Source: Paramacrobiotus metropolitanus (taxonomy: Eukaryota > Tardigrada > Eutardigrada > Parachela > Macrobiotidae). Taken from it: a stretch of DNA of 64,000 bases. The first letter of the stretch is position 1, and each line of letters starts with the position of its first letter. The stretch spans positions 62,001 to 126,000 of the forward strand of contig NW_026570261.1 in assembly GCF_019649055.1 (NCBI RefSeq). Direction: 5' to 3'. The translations under genes and the position numbers were made by a program. Below the pieces are notes generated by a model. The model ran no database searches. It worked only from the letters and a program-made list of their open reading frames with translations, and was not told the origin of the DNA. Shown here in pieces: positions 49,889 to 61,113 of the stretch.

Positions 49889-52340
49889 TTACACTTCGTT
49901 CTCTTTATTAATGTCTGACCGAATCCCATCTAGCGATTGCAGCTGCTCATTACTGAACAGCGAGCGCGGCACCAGAATGGCCCGGTGCTGCTGGTACGTT
50001 CCCGTGGCCTTCGTCAGGTCGAACTTGACACTATAGGTAATGGGCATCCCACCGGCGCCTTCCAACTGCATAGCGGATTCAACTAAGTCCTGGCGATGGA
50101 CTTTCTCCCCGAGAACCGGCAGGTTGGACCGGGAGAAAGCCAGGCAGTCGGTGCTCTGGCACGCGAAAGTCGACCGGAATATCGTCGCCACCTGTTTGAA
50201 AGAGGAGTAGAAAACAGTTATCAACCTAAAGGACAAAGGCCACTTCACCTCTGTCGGCAGCTCGCGTCGTAAGATCGTGACCAGTTCCACCAGGTCGGTG
50301 GTCCATTTCGCCAGTGTGGCGTCGTCGACTACTGGCAGGCCCACCGACGGCCGACCCAGGGCGGTGTGGCTGTCCTGTCCCTGGTAGCGAGCGGAGAAGG
50401 CCATCTGCGAGGCCAGACATTCTTTCAACCCGTCGGCTAACTCGTCCAAATGCCCCAGCGCCCGCACCACCTGTTACGAACCAACATACTAGCCTCGATA
50501 CTGTGTCGATATGCATATATATCAGCCATCTTACTTCTGTCGCCACCGTGAACAAAATCGACCACATGCGGGCCGTGCGCTCGACGCCAGTGTCGACGCC
50601 CAGACTGCGGATGACGGGCACCTAGGTCTTTTGTGTGGCGTACACCGTGGCCAGGAAGCCGTTCAATGAATCCGGCGACAGCAGTCCCAGCAGCAGCTCA
50701 GCGTAGGTGGCGGCGAACGCCTTGCCGCGTTGAAATGCCTGCGCATCGCTAAAGTCCCAGTCGGTGACTGGCTCGTCGATCTGCAGGAAGACGATCCGGC
50801 TGGTCAGCCGTTCTCTGCCAAAGGTAACCACCCAATGAAAATACTACTGTCAAACTGCGGTGACAAGATCAGCGCTGTCTGACCTGTCAGTGCCCGACTG
50901 CACCAGCTCCTCGGCATTCCCCGCGTTGGCGGTGATTAACACACTGGACGTCGGCTGTGCCGGCTCGTCCACCGTGCGGTAGTTGACGTGCAGCTGCTGC
51001 TCGAACGAGGCCAGGATGACCTCTCGGAGTGTAGGGATATCGGCCACGTCGTGGAATATGTGCGGCAGTCGCAGCTTTTGCCAGCGCTCACGCAGTGCCG
51101 GCAGCGATATCTGGCGGACGTTGCACAGCGTGTGCAGTTCCCGTCCAAAGAAACTTAGCGTTAGGTTGGCCAGTGTGGTCTTCCACGAGTCAGGCCTGCC
51201 CACCACGACCACACTCGGGATGCCGAACAGGTCCGTGATGAGGGCGCAGTACTTAATACTGACTAAGGAATGGGCTGGAAAATAGAACCAGGTTGTGAGT
51301 CAATTAACAAACTAATTAACAGCTGCAACCATTAACCCAACATTGACCGACCCAGCATGAAAAGGAACGTGTAAAAGGTGCTCTTCGGCAATAGCCGGCG
51401 CAGTGTCAGCAAGAACGGCGGCTCCTCCGGACCGGTGTAAGGGACGACCTTCTCCGGCAGCTCGCATCCCGGAACCCAGACGTACTGGCTGTTGGGATAC
51501 TGGATGCGTCGCGCGCCGTCCTCACCGATGTAATAGATCACTTCCGGCGACAGCACGACGGTGCGGAAATCGTCTTGCAAGCCAAGACAGGCAATGGACT
51601 GTTTCCGTCCGGCGTTCGTCCTGCATTATTCAAACTTAAACCAAGCACACGAAAAATTTGTTGGTAGTTAATTTTTTATCGGTAGTAGATTAGTAGTAGG
51701 TAATAGATATTATTAAGATATTACTTAATAGTTTATTGGTAGTAAACTAGTACATTAATAATCTTTTTTATTCGGTGTAAAGCTGTGCAGGCGTATTGCC
51801 ACGTGTACAGATACGGGCCGGTACCAAATCATGGTTGTATAATAAGCACAGTACACGTACGCTTTAAACTGGCTGTATTTCCAGTCCAAAAACAGGTTAT
51901 ATAGTCCCGCGTCACCTTGTACGGACAGTGTCGGCATGGAGCGTTCACTGAACAGCGCCGACATCAGCGCAGATTTCGTTGCCCAACTTCTTGTCGATAA
52001 AAATACCGGACTGCAAAATCACAGCATATACATAGCGCTTAACAATTCTACAACGCGCATTCTTTTTAGCAATTCTACATGTTTTTCATAAATATATTAA
52101 TGTTCTTACATGACAGTATTAGGCACATCATGAAGGCTGATCAGCCAGATTAGCCCCGTTAGTCCACCGGTGCGCGAGCCGTCCACGTCGTCTCGAATAT
52201 CCATGGTGAAGCTGAACAACCACTGATTCGGCCGGAGTTTGCCATTTCGACTTGTGTAGTATGTCCGGCCGTTCTTCTCCACGAAGGTGGCATCTGTGTC
52301 GTGTGACACCGGACTGACACTCGTTCGCTGCCAAAGGAAT
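49889..52340 (-). CDS. multi-exon gene with altered P-loop ATPase/helicase-like core
   Basis: Minus-strand pieces connect through small GT-AG introns: 51275-51336, 50815-50883, 50469-50534 and 50192-50248 (57-69 bp). Upstream exons are less certain (about 51340-51626, 51755-52010, 52106-52309). The core reads DLFGIPSVVVVGRPDSWKTT, a Walker-A-like loop with Trp where the Gly before Lys is expected. SSVLITANAGN follows about 80 residues later, like an SF3 or AAA+ sensor/motif C, and then, across a splice, an arginine-containing ERLTSRIVF. That order suggests an SF3-type or AAA+ NTPase of mobile-element or viral origin. A TAG at 50622-50624 sits in frame between two coding stretches and no intron of sensible size removes it, so this copy may be a pseudogene. 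Function beyond NTPase-like is not assigned. Confidence 0.5.
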
Positions 52341-54790
52341 ATTAATAATTTTGTTAAACTGTACTACAAAACAGGTACGTATACCGGTATACGTACATAC
52401 GTACAGTGTATAAATTATAATATTACAAGTAATTTCAAATGAATGCTTTTCAAATGATTTATTTCATAATATAGTAGGTATTATGGATTCTTTTCATTTA
52501 CATATGTATGTAGATTGAAAACTTAAATAAATACACCCATAAATTAGAAAAAGGCGTATTTAAACAAAAATATTAAAATTAATATTATAGTCATAACTCA
52601 TAAGTACATTAAATTTATATCTTAAAATTCAAAATATATATAATGAAAACTGACATATTGTACTTAAATTATCGTACAGAGTTTTTGCCAGTCATATTCA
52701 AAACTGGAAAACTACTATGACTCATTATGCTCTGAATTCTGATAACAAATGTCTGCTCTCCGTTTTATTCGGCTCAAAAGTTTGCCTTTCGGTGCATTTG
52801 CACGATCGTAATGTTGCCGGGTTTCTGGCACCCCAAATTTCCTGCATAACCTTTGTCGCTTTTAATTCGCCTTATCGCAACCGGCTGGAAGACGTATTAC
52901 CACACAACAAAGATCTTACTGTACAGTACCACAATAATTAGCGGGCATGGTGGACAGACTGGGTGAGCGGACGGCAGGATAGGCCGGATACCGTATTGTG
53001 CCGGACGTATTCGTAAAGTACAACGCCCGCGATACGAGTATATGCAAATATGCCATGGCCGGATAAAATGGCTATCTGTAGCGACTCTACAATCAGCCTC
53101 ACGTGGTCTCTGGTCCGGTATCCGGTCTGTCCTGCTGCACCCCTTCGTCCAGTGCGTCCCTGCCCGCTGATCCGGATCAACCGTCTGTCCCGGCTGCATC
53201 CCGTACTTACTTTCCGCTGCTTCTTCATGATAATGTTTTGATAATATGACTAGGCAAAGCTGCTTCAAGATCCTTGCAGTAGATGAATAATGATTATGAC
53301 GTGAAATGCTGTACCGGCAAAATAATTCTAATAAATGTCAAAGTGAAATGCAATCACAATATACCGTAGATTAAAAAAGGAACCCTGGCAACTCGTTTTG
53401 GTGCACAATACTAACAGGGAATATAAAGTCAAGGTTATTTATTATGTTTTTGTTTTCGCTGGTGGTTATTTATATCGAAATGGCGTGGTTAGCCGTTACA
53501 CTGGGATCGTCCTTCGGCTCTCTATCGAAGAAGTGTAAAAGAGGGTGACCTTGACGATTTGCGGGACTGTGGGTGATATGTCTTCCTTTTCCAGTGCCAG
53601 CCTGCTTAAGCCACGGGCATCGAGTTGCGCCAACGCGGTAACAAACAGACCATCGCCCAGGTTGGACCATCAGATTACAGTTGCACAACAGGAACCATCG
53701 TGCAGCAATTGCAGCCGGGGCTCACTAGTACTGCGTTGACAACTGGAGGAAGGCAAATCGCTACAACACACTGTGCAAGCTACTGTATACTCTGTTGATG
53801 GGAGTGGCCGTGCCCGTCACGGAAGGCTGCCGAATGGCCGATTAGTATTTCTTGCTGCGCAGCGTCTGCTCCGTATTTCGGCAGGAATCGTAACCAGCGG
53901 CATCAGCGAACCGAAGCGGGGCGGGGCGGGCACCGAACCGGCCCTCAGAAGTTCACGCGGATCAGTTAGCGCACAGTCGGCTTCGGTAAAACCAGCGTAC
54001 AGAGAGGATGCTGCGCGCGTCCCACGAAATGGTCGGCACCTTGTAGCCAGCACTGCCCCAGTCGGACCCATTGGCTTGCAGCCTTGCAGCACGCTGGCCG
54101 TCTGCTTGGTGCTGATCGGCAACAACTTCCAATAGGGCGACACTGGCTTTTGCCGCTCCGCGCACTCATTGGCGATTTAGCGGTCACGCTCCTGTCTCAG
54201 CAAGCTCGTTTATTCCTTCTCCTGCTTTTTGTTTATCGCGGCATGCGGGGTTTTAAAATGTCTTCTGTCATAAGCTGCCCGAAATCGCAAATGCGAGACC
54301 GCTGTTGCCCCGTACCAGCGTTCATGTGCGATGGTGGTTTCGCAATAATCGATGACGATAATCTCGTTGTCGTTGAGGGACGACAGCCGGCCGCCCGCGG
54401 GCGTATGGATGGGATGTTAAACATAATGTTGGTGAAGAAGAGAAAAAGTTTGTTGCATAACAATTTTCCCCGGAGCAAGAGCGTCGCCCGTCCGACAAAG
54501 GCAGTCACTGGAGCAGGAAACGAAGAGCCGCCGATCCCGGTGGACGGAGTACAGGTGCAGAATTATGTAGCCACCAGCCGACAATTGTCTGGCTTAAAGG
54601 TCACCGGAGGTAGTCAACCGGAAGTGCCTCAAGGTGTTTAAGGTGTTTTTTAATTGTGAAGCCGTTTAGTTTGGTACGAGTAGCCTTAGTGCACGTGTGC
54701 GACACCGCGAATAGGACAGGCGTGTGACGGAGTCACCGGAATGCACACTACGTGAGGACTCGGTTTTGCGACAGGCGGCTGTTTGCGCCC
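52341..54790. other. no confidently assigned gene
   Basis: AT-rich to 52900, then GC-richer with overlapping frames on both strands (53268-52897 minus, 54143-53817 minus, 54084-54641 plus). A minus-strand gene continuing the NTPase-like gene upstream is conceivable, but I could not find matching splice signals that join them. Confidence 0.3.
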
Positions 54791-56627
54791 TGCCTCCAGG
54801 ATGACCGCCTCTGTAACACACCAGCGCGTCGCGCTACTCCGCACAAATTGTGTTGTCCGTAATTGGTGCCACTTGTTACCTGAACTGAAACCTGCTGCAT
54901 CTATAAATGCAGTTGGTTTTTTTCAACATTTTTTGACGAAGTGTAAGGGTTTGAGGTTTAATGTTTAACGTCTGCAAATACCAAAAATCATTCCTTATCG
55001 ATCATTCCTTATCGAGATGCAGAGTAAGCAAAAGACAATCATGTTGAATGCGGAAGAGTGTCGGATTAAAAAAAGGAATGTTGACAGTGAGGCAGGTACT
55101 AGGTACGAATACGATACAAAACGTTACACAGAGCAGCGTTTACATTCGAATACGCTGCACCACGACATCCTGAGCTGCTGATTCTTGATGGCGGAGATCG
55201 CTTCCACGTTGTTGAATGCCAGCGTTGCAGGAGGATGCCAAAAGCACCGTGAAACTGCGACATCACGTCCTAAAGGACACATACTGGCAATCAGTGATTA
55301 TTTAATACTCTACATAGTAACTGCAGACTGCCGCGGCGTGGCATGACATCTGCTATGCAGCGAGCGCTTATGGCAGAACCAAGTCCTGGAAATTTTTAAA
55401 AATTCTCTTGTTTACTAATATTTTTACTATTAAGATAAGGGGCGTATTAAAATTTTTAACTTGCATATAAGTACCTGTTATCGTTACCTGCGGCTGTGGA
55501 AGACAAATGAGAAATATGAGAAGAAACTGCAACATAAAAAGCATTTGTTAGTCGAGCCAGGAAAGTCATCTTTAATCCCGTCCGTGCCATCCAAACGGCA
55601 AATGTTGCTACACCCTAAATTTAGTTGTGTGAGAAAATAATGCATAACGCACTGCAATGAGGGAAGGAAAATTCGAAAATGCATTTCGTAGTTCTCAATC
55701 AGCGGCACGATGACGCAAATATTCGGCGCCAAATTGCCGACAGACACTATCGCCAACACGGCGCAGCAGGTTTGCGAGATTTAGCGTGTTGGGTGACTCG
55801 TGGAAAGCAGTAATTATGGAACAGGGCAAAAGTACAGTATACTAGAAAATCAATTTTTTATTCAATCTAATAATTATTAAATTACCGTAGTACATACTTG
55901 TGCAGCACGTCGGATGGGATCAGCGGGTACTTGCGCAGTTTCTAGGATGACCGCCTCCGTGTACACCAGCGGGTCGCTCTCTGCTGCACTTCATTTAAAA
56001 AAATTTTGATTAATTTGACAGTTGAACGTCGTCTCGCAACGGGATGTGGTCTTCTAAAGACGGACGACGGAAAGGAAAAGAATTACAACTCGTTTACATC
56101 TGGCATTTAGCCTAATTTTTCCTCGTACATTACATTACTGCGTATGCCGTTAAACCACTCCGATTTATTCGGAAGTCACCGCTTGCGCAGTCCAAATAGT
56201 CACACTGTGTAAATACTTTTTTCCATGTAGAAAAAACTGTAAGTTTATCACAAAGTAGAATGGTATACTGCAGGTGTATTTGCCCTTACTGTTGGTATAA
56301 ATATGAACGAGTATCTTGCAAATCCCCATGTTAATACTCACACATAAAAAAGACGATAGTGACGATACTTTAATATTTTACTCGTACTCTTAATCATGGA
56401 ACGGAAGTTGTTGCAAGTGCGCCAAGCCAGACAGAAACCAAACAGTAAATAGTGCGAAGAAGCAAAACATCCGCAAGCTCTAAACAAACCACAATAATTA
56501 TTATACAGCTACAGTATATAAACCATAAACCACCGAGCCACATGCTCATTTTTTCCCCACTTATATTATGGTTTATATTATGGTTTTCCCCACTTATATT
56601 ATGCGGGAAAAAGGCCCAGTAGGCGAA
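54791..56627. other. intergenic with a short dispersed repeat
   Basis: AGGATGACCGCCTC followed within 10 bp by ACACCAGCG and GTCGC occurs at about 54799-54834 and again at 55944-55978. Otherwise I recognise nothing. A local duplication of CCCCACTTATATTATG lies near 56560-56605. Confidence 0.4.
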
Positions 56628-57645
56628 ACACCGAATGTACGAGTACAAAGATGCAGTCATCACCGAGACACTGTCACGTGATGCCACACAGTATAGAATC
56701 TCCGTACTGAGCGCACTCCTTTTCCCCTCAAAAATCACCAGCCCGGGCAGACGCCCTGCGGCTGCTGAAACTCCTGTAAACATAACACTCCTTCCGCAGC
56801 TACCTCGCTTCCGCAGGCATCGCTCTTGACGGCGTCTCCTGCTGGAATACTTGCTGCTCGGTTTCAAATGGGTGACCTGAGCGGCTGTCTGATACACGCG
56901 CCGTTCATCTGCAGTGCGCGCTCATTTTCGGAGCGAAGTGACTTTAGTCTTTAAAGGCAATCTGTCGCCAAAGGATTCCAGTAGCGCAGGGGTTGTCGAA
57001 GGCCCCGGGTGCGGAGGTTTCGGTCGGGGATGCGTGTCGACCCGGCAAAGGAGGTCGGCGTCAAAGCTTAATCGAATTCAACATCGCGTCCATTGCCGGC
57101 GGTAACTACCAGAGGCAGGTGCCACCTTTTACACCCCCGTTTGAAAGTTTTTACTCACTCACGATATGATTGGCTGGAAAAAGGCCTACTATAAAGATAC
57201 ACCGAATGTACAAAGACAGTAATAATTATCATCGAAACAATGCCACACAGTATCGAATCTTGTACTTCCTTTTCCTCAAAATTTACCATCCGTGACAGAT
57301 GCTGCTTAATATAACACCACTCTTGCTGCTACCCCAACACGCGCAGAGATCACCCTCGAAGGCGTCTCGCACGGAAATGGTGCTCGGTTTTAGCCGCACG
57401 GGCGGAGCTGTTTCACAACCAACACCGTTTATCTTCAGCGAGCGCGCTCCTTTGTAAGACGAAGTGACTTTGGAGGGAAGCTGTCGCTAAAGGATTCCCG
57501 CCGCGCAGGGGTCGTCGAAGGCGTCGTCGAGGCGGGGCGGAGGTTGCAGCCTAGAATGCGAGATCGCCCGGCGAAGAGGGCGCCAACGTTGAGGAGACCG
57601 GCGTTGAAGGAGCGTATTTGAACCCGACATCCGCATCCAAAGGAA
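56628..57645 (+). repeat. two diverged direct repeats, period about 571 bp
   Basis: 56628-57070 and 57199-57645 share ACACCGAATGTAC, GCCACACAGTAT followed by GAATC, CTGTCGC followed by AAAGGATTCC, and CGCAGGGGT followed by GTCGAAGG. Many substitutions and indels separate them. Frames inside are open in different places in the two copies, so coding function is doubtful. Confidence 0.6.
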
Positions 57646-58185
57646 AATATTAAAAGCACTTAGCGTAATCGCAGATACGTACATACTGCTCGCATGCGAG
57701 CATACGATCCATACTTCGTATTAAAAGTTATTAATAACTAGGAAAGTGCACTCGCTTTATGCGGGCACTGCATGACCGAAGCGTAGCTCAGTGCAGAGTA
57801 GAATTAAGTTACTGTACTCGTATTAATTTAACCGTGTTAGTAATTTTTAATCCATAAACCCTTTGGTGCAAACATCGAATTCATTATTAAATTCCACTGT
57901 AACGGATGCAATTATATATTTGTACAGCGGCACAAAAGCAACGAAATAGTGGCCCAAACTGGCATTGAATTACTGCGCTGAAGGCTTTTTAACCGGTCAA
58001 GTTCATGCGCTCTCTGCTGGGTGGCCTTCTTGGTTTTGATGTTTTGCAGTAAACTGTATGAAAACATAGGCTCAATTGCCAAGCCAGTTAACATGCTATG
58101 GCGCATGTACGCACGGTACAAGTATTGTTTTCGTTAGCATGTATGAGTTTTCGCACGCGTCTGTACGACGGTGCGGTTGATCCTA
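57646..58185. other. spacer upstream of the LTR element
   Basis: No gene recognised. The left edge of the LTR lies somewhere near 58139-58186. Confidence 0.35.
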
Positions 58186-58608
58186 TGTTAAGTGATTTGC
58201 TATGAGAGATTCCATGTTATAACGCGCTTGAGTTTACCTGATTCTGGAGGCAGAATCAGTCGATGGATGTGTGAGCTAGCGAAATAAGACCTAATAAACT
58301 TGTGTTGAGATATCCGGATATTCGTGTGTTTTGTGGTGACCTTCGTAAAGACAACTAGGGATAGTTATCTGAGCGGAAGTCAGTGTGTGTGAGTCGGAAG
58401 TAACATCATCCGACTAAATCTAGGACAACAACATCGTCCTAGCAGGATCCTGAAAGTGTGTGTACGCGCGTGTGAGTAGGAAATATTAGTGCTATTATTT
58501 CCGTGTTATTTCCATTATAGTACATCTAGAGCATATTCCATCTTTATTGCCTGAGTAAGGTTGGTCATACTGCTGTACTTGTGAGTACAAGTACACCAGA
58601 ATATGTCA
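58186..58608 (+). repeat. probable 5' LTR (left boundary uncertain)
   Basis: The right end is set by the primer-binding site directly after ...TGTCA. A left end at TGTTAAGTGATT (58186) gives a TG...CA LTR of 423 bp. A TGT at 58139 is an alternative. CTAATAAAC (AATAAA at about 58293) could be the poly(A) signal. Confidence 0.5.
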
Positions 58609-58622
58609 TGGCGCCCACCGGG
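58609..58622 (+). promoter_or_regulatory. primer-binding site
   Basis: TGGCGCCCACCGGG immediately after the LTR. TGGCGCCCA is complementary to the 3' end of animal tRNA-Lys(CUU), recalled as ending TGGGCGCCA; the match weakens after nine bases. Confidence 0.7.
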
Positions 58623-59145
58623 TTTAAACAACCCCTTGGAATTCTGGATGGTATTTTAGTGGAAATAAGGTACTGAAAAGTACTTTGTCCGTGATCTCCT
58701 GAGAGGGGATTACGAGGTACTGGTTCCTAAGTGGAACTGGGAGGCAGAGCCTTAAGCCGAGTGGCAGTTTTTTCTGTCCGCTACGGAAGTAGCGATCCAC
58801 AGGTTCCTTAGTGGAAGGCTGTGAGGTACCGCTCCTAAGTGGAGTCGGGTGAAGTACTTGACCTGAGGAGGTCATTGGTATCACCGGGAAGGTGAAAAAT
58901 CGTGTTCTACAGTAAATTACTGTAAGAGTACAGGTATTCATGGAAGTGGTTACCTTTTACATAGAGTAGTGTTTAAGCTAGAGGTAGTTTGAACATTACG
59001 CAAAATTACAGCGGAAGTTGTAATCAGAAAAGGAAAGTTACGAGGAAATGTAGGTAGTTGTGAGCACAACCACCTTGTTTATTTCTAAATTTAGCAACGT
59101 TTAAAACTACATTACTGGAAAGTAGTGTTCCTTCAAGTGGTAATT
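58623..59145 (+). other. untranslated leader with CCTAAGTGGA repeats
   Basis: The word (T)CCT(A/T)AGTGGA occurs at about 58725, 58805 and 58833, in two cases shortly after GAGGTAC. The leader is 523 nt, long enough for packaging and dimerisation structures, but I cannot assign them. Confidence 0.5.
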
Positions 59146-61113
59146 ATGGAAGGTTCAGGGACAGATCCTTCTATTACTGCTGATGTAACTGCACAGTCTA
59201 CGGAAGAACCGTCGAGCAGAACGAAGAATGCAAGGCGAAAAGGTCTGGTAACAGCAGAAGAATTTGAGAAAATTCTTCAAAAATCGGTGTATGAGACGCC
59301 GCCTGCAGTACAATGGTTTGTACCAGAACAGCAATCATTGCAACACTTTGTCACCAGGTGGAGACTGCTAATTCCACGGGTTGGTGAACTGAGCCAGGAA
59401 TGGCTTAAATATGAAGCAGATAATTCGAAAGAAAAACCCGCAGGTTACGATAACTGGATGACTTCCGGAAGGAAAATCCCCAGTCGCCTTACTGCACACT
59501 TGTCATTAAAAGATTATGACATACAGTATGGCTCGAACTTAGCGGAAGTATGGGTACGATATTGTGATAAGCAGAAACAGCCTATCACACAGCCACCTGA
59601 GAACAATGATCCAGGCACGGCAGCCGCACCTGTGAAATCTACTGGCCAGCAGATTTCATTGGAGAGGTGCAGCACAGTTACAGTAGACAGTCTGATGGAC
59701 GATAAAACCACTACCACAGATGAAGTGGATAGTGACTCGTCCACTACAAAGGAAAAAGGCTATGATACTACTATGTTGGAAGATCTCCGACTGAGTATCA
59801 ATGCTTCGTCCGCAATTTCAGAATTGCAAAATCCACTTTCGCAAGAAAATGTAGCGGAACGTGATTTTCCCTTTAATGTGCAAAGAGATGGCCCAGTGCC
59901 ATTCTTTCAGCACTTCGAGGTCGATGAACTGCGTAAACAGTTAACCGAACAAAAGGCTAAATATGCGGAACTGGAAGGTTTGCATAAGCACGCGTTATTG
60001 CTAAATACCCAGTGGAAAGGTGAAAGTGATAACTGGAAGCTTGAGAAAACCAAGCTTCTGCAGGAAAAGGACACTTTAAAATTAGATATCAAGTCTTTGA
60101 ATCAAAGGCATGAAAAGGACAAAGAACTTCAGATTCAAGCACATGATTACGTTAATCATGAACGCGAAAAACTGGAGAACGAGCGTGAGCTCGAACGGAA
60201 ACAGAGAAAGAAAGTCCAGGCTAAAATCGATGAAACGGCTAACGCACTGAAATTACAGTATGAGCAGTTTCTGAAGGATAAAAGCCTGTACGAAAACAAC
60301 TTGAAACAAGTAAATACGGAAAGAACTCGGAGCAGTTCTTTACAGGGACAGGAAGTCGGTAAGAAAACATCGTCTGGTTCTGAAAGCAATATTTCCAAGG
60401 AAATTGGGAATATCCGTAAAGAGGTTCAAGATGTTTTGAACCCAAACACAAGCTTTTTGTCAGAAAATGCTACAGTGAAGGACCGACAAAAAGAGCAAGA
60501 GGATAATCGTTCAGTACTGCACGATATCTCAGAGAGGAAAGGGGAATCTCTCAGTGAACCTGGAACAATGGAAGATGGTAATCAAGTACCGAATTATCAT
60601 TTAATCTACCAGGAAAAAATCCGAAAATTGGAAGAGCAGGTTAAAAAGCTGAAAATTCAAAAGAATTCATCATCGTCCGAGGATGAAGAAAAGGTAGCGG
60701 CTGCACCTTTTGATTACAAGCAATTCACGAATGCCCTGAAAGGCGCATTCAAAACAGATGTGATGTACCCATCGGAGAAATTTGATGGCACAACAGATTC
60801 GAATAAAATCGATGCATTTATCGAGAGCATCGATAATTGCAAAAAACACAATAACTGGACAGACAGAGAGGTAGTGGACAAGTGCTTGTCCCGCTCTCTC
60901 AAAGGAACCGCTCTCACTTGGTACAATGATCGGTACCAAGACAATAAACGTAAGAAATGGGATGAATGGAAGGAATTAATGCGGAAGCACTTTTCGGATG
61001 AAAAGGATTTAATGGCGGTCAGGGATAAAGTTGCGAATCGCAGCTATACAAATGATGACACGCCCACCACTTACGTTGAATGGTTCACAACATCATTTAA
61101 AAAGTTAAATTGA
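59146..61113 (+). CDS. gag: gag, N-terminal and capsid part, ends at in-frame TGA
   Basis: The start is the ATG at 59146; an upstream GTG in frame is unlikely. The first 250 or so residues are polar and acidic, about 255-425 is a long charged coiled coil (KLLQEKDTLKLDIKSLNQ), about 425-520 is linker. From about 520 the capsid-like retrotransposon Gag domain runs: EKFDGTTDSNKIDAFI, LKGTALTWYNDRY, WDEWKELMRKHF. The TGA at 61111-61113 interrupts this domain. The frame resumes immediately after it with residues that fit the expected end of the capsid (YYLKQGLKQH), so the stop probably replaces a sense codon. Gag forms the particle that packages the element RNA. The coiled-coil N-terminal extension is longer than in typical gypsy gags. 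Confidence 0.8.
   Translation: MEGSGTDPSITADVTAQSTEEPSSRTKNARRKGLVTAEEFEKILQKSVYETPPAVQWFVPEQQSLQHFVTRWRLLIPRVGELSQEWLKYEADNSKEKPAGYDNWMTSGRKIPSRLTAHLSLKDYDIQYGSNLAEVWVRYCDKQKQPITQPPENNDPGTAAAPVKSTGQQISLERCSTVTVDSLMDDKTTTTDEVDSDSSTTKEKGYDTTMLEDLRLSINASSAISELQNPLSQENVAERDFPFNVQRDGPVPFFQHFEVDELRKQLTEQKAKYAELEGLHKHALLLNTQWKGESDNWKLEKTKLLQEKDTLKLDIKSLNQRHEKDKELQIQAHDYVNHEREKLENERELERKQRKKVQAKIDETANALKLQYEQFLKDKSLYENNLKQVNTERTRSSSLQGQEVGKKTSSGSESNISKEIGNIRKEVQDVLNPNTSFLSENATVKDRQKEQEDNRSVLHDISERKGESLSEPGTMEDGNQVPNYHLIYQEKIRKLEEQVKKLKIQKNSSSSEDEEKVAAAPFDYKQFTNALKGAFKTDVMYPSEKFDGTTDSNKIDAFIESIDNCKKHNNWTDREVVDKCLSRSLKGTALTWYNDRYQDNKRKKWDEWKELMRKHFSDEKDLMAVRDKVANRSYTNDDTPTTYVEWFTTSFKKLN

Noticed and set aside
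54084-54641. 185-codon plus-strand ORF with a hydrophobic segment
   Set aside because: Several frames are open on both strands here because of GC-rich composition. There are no motifs or start context that single this one out.
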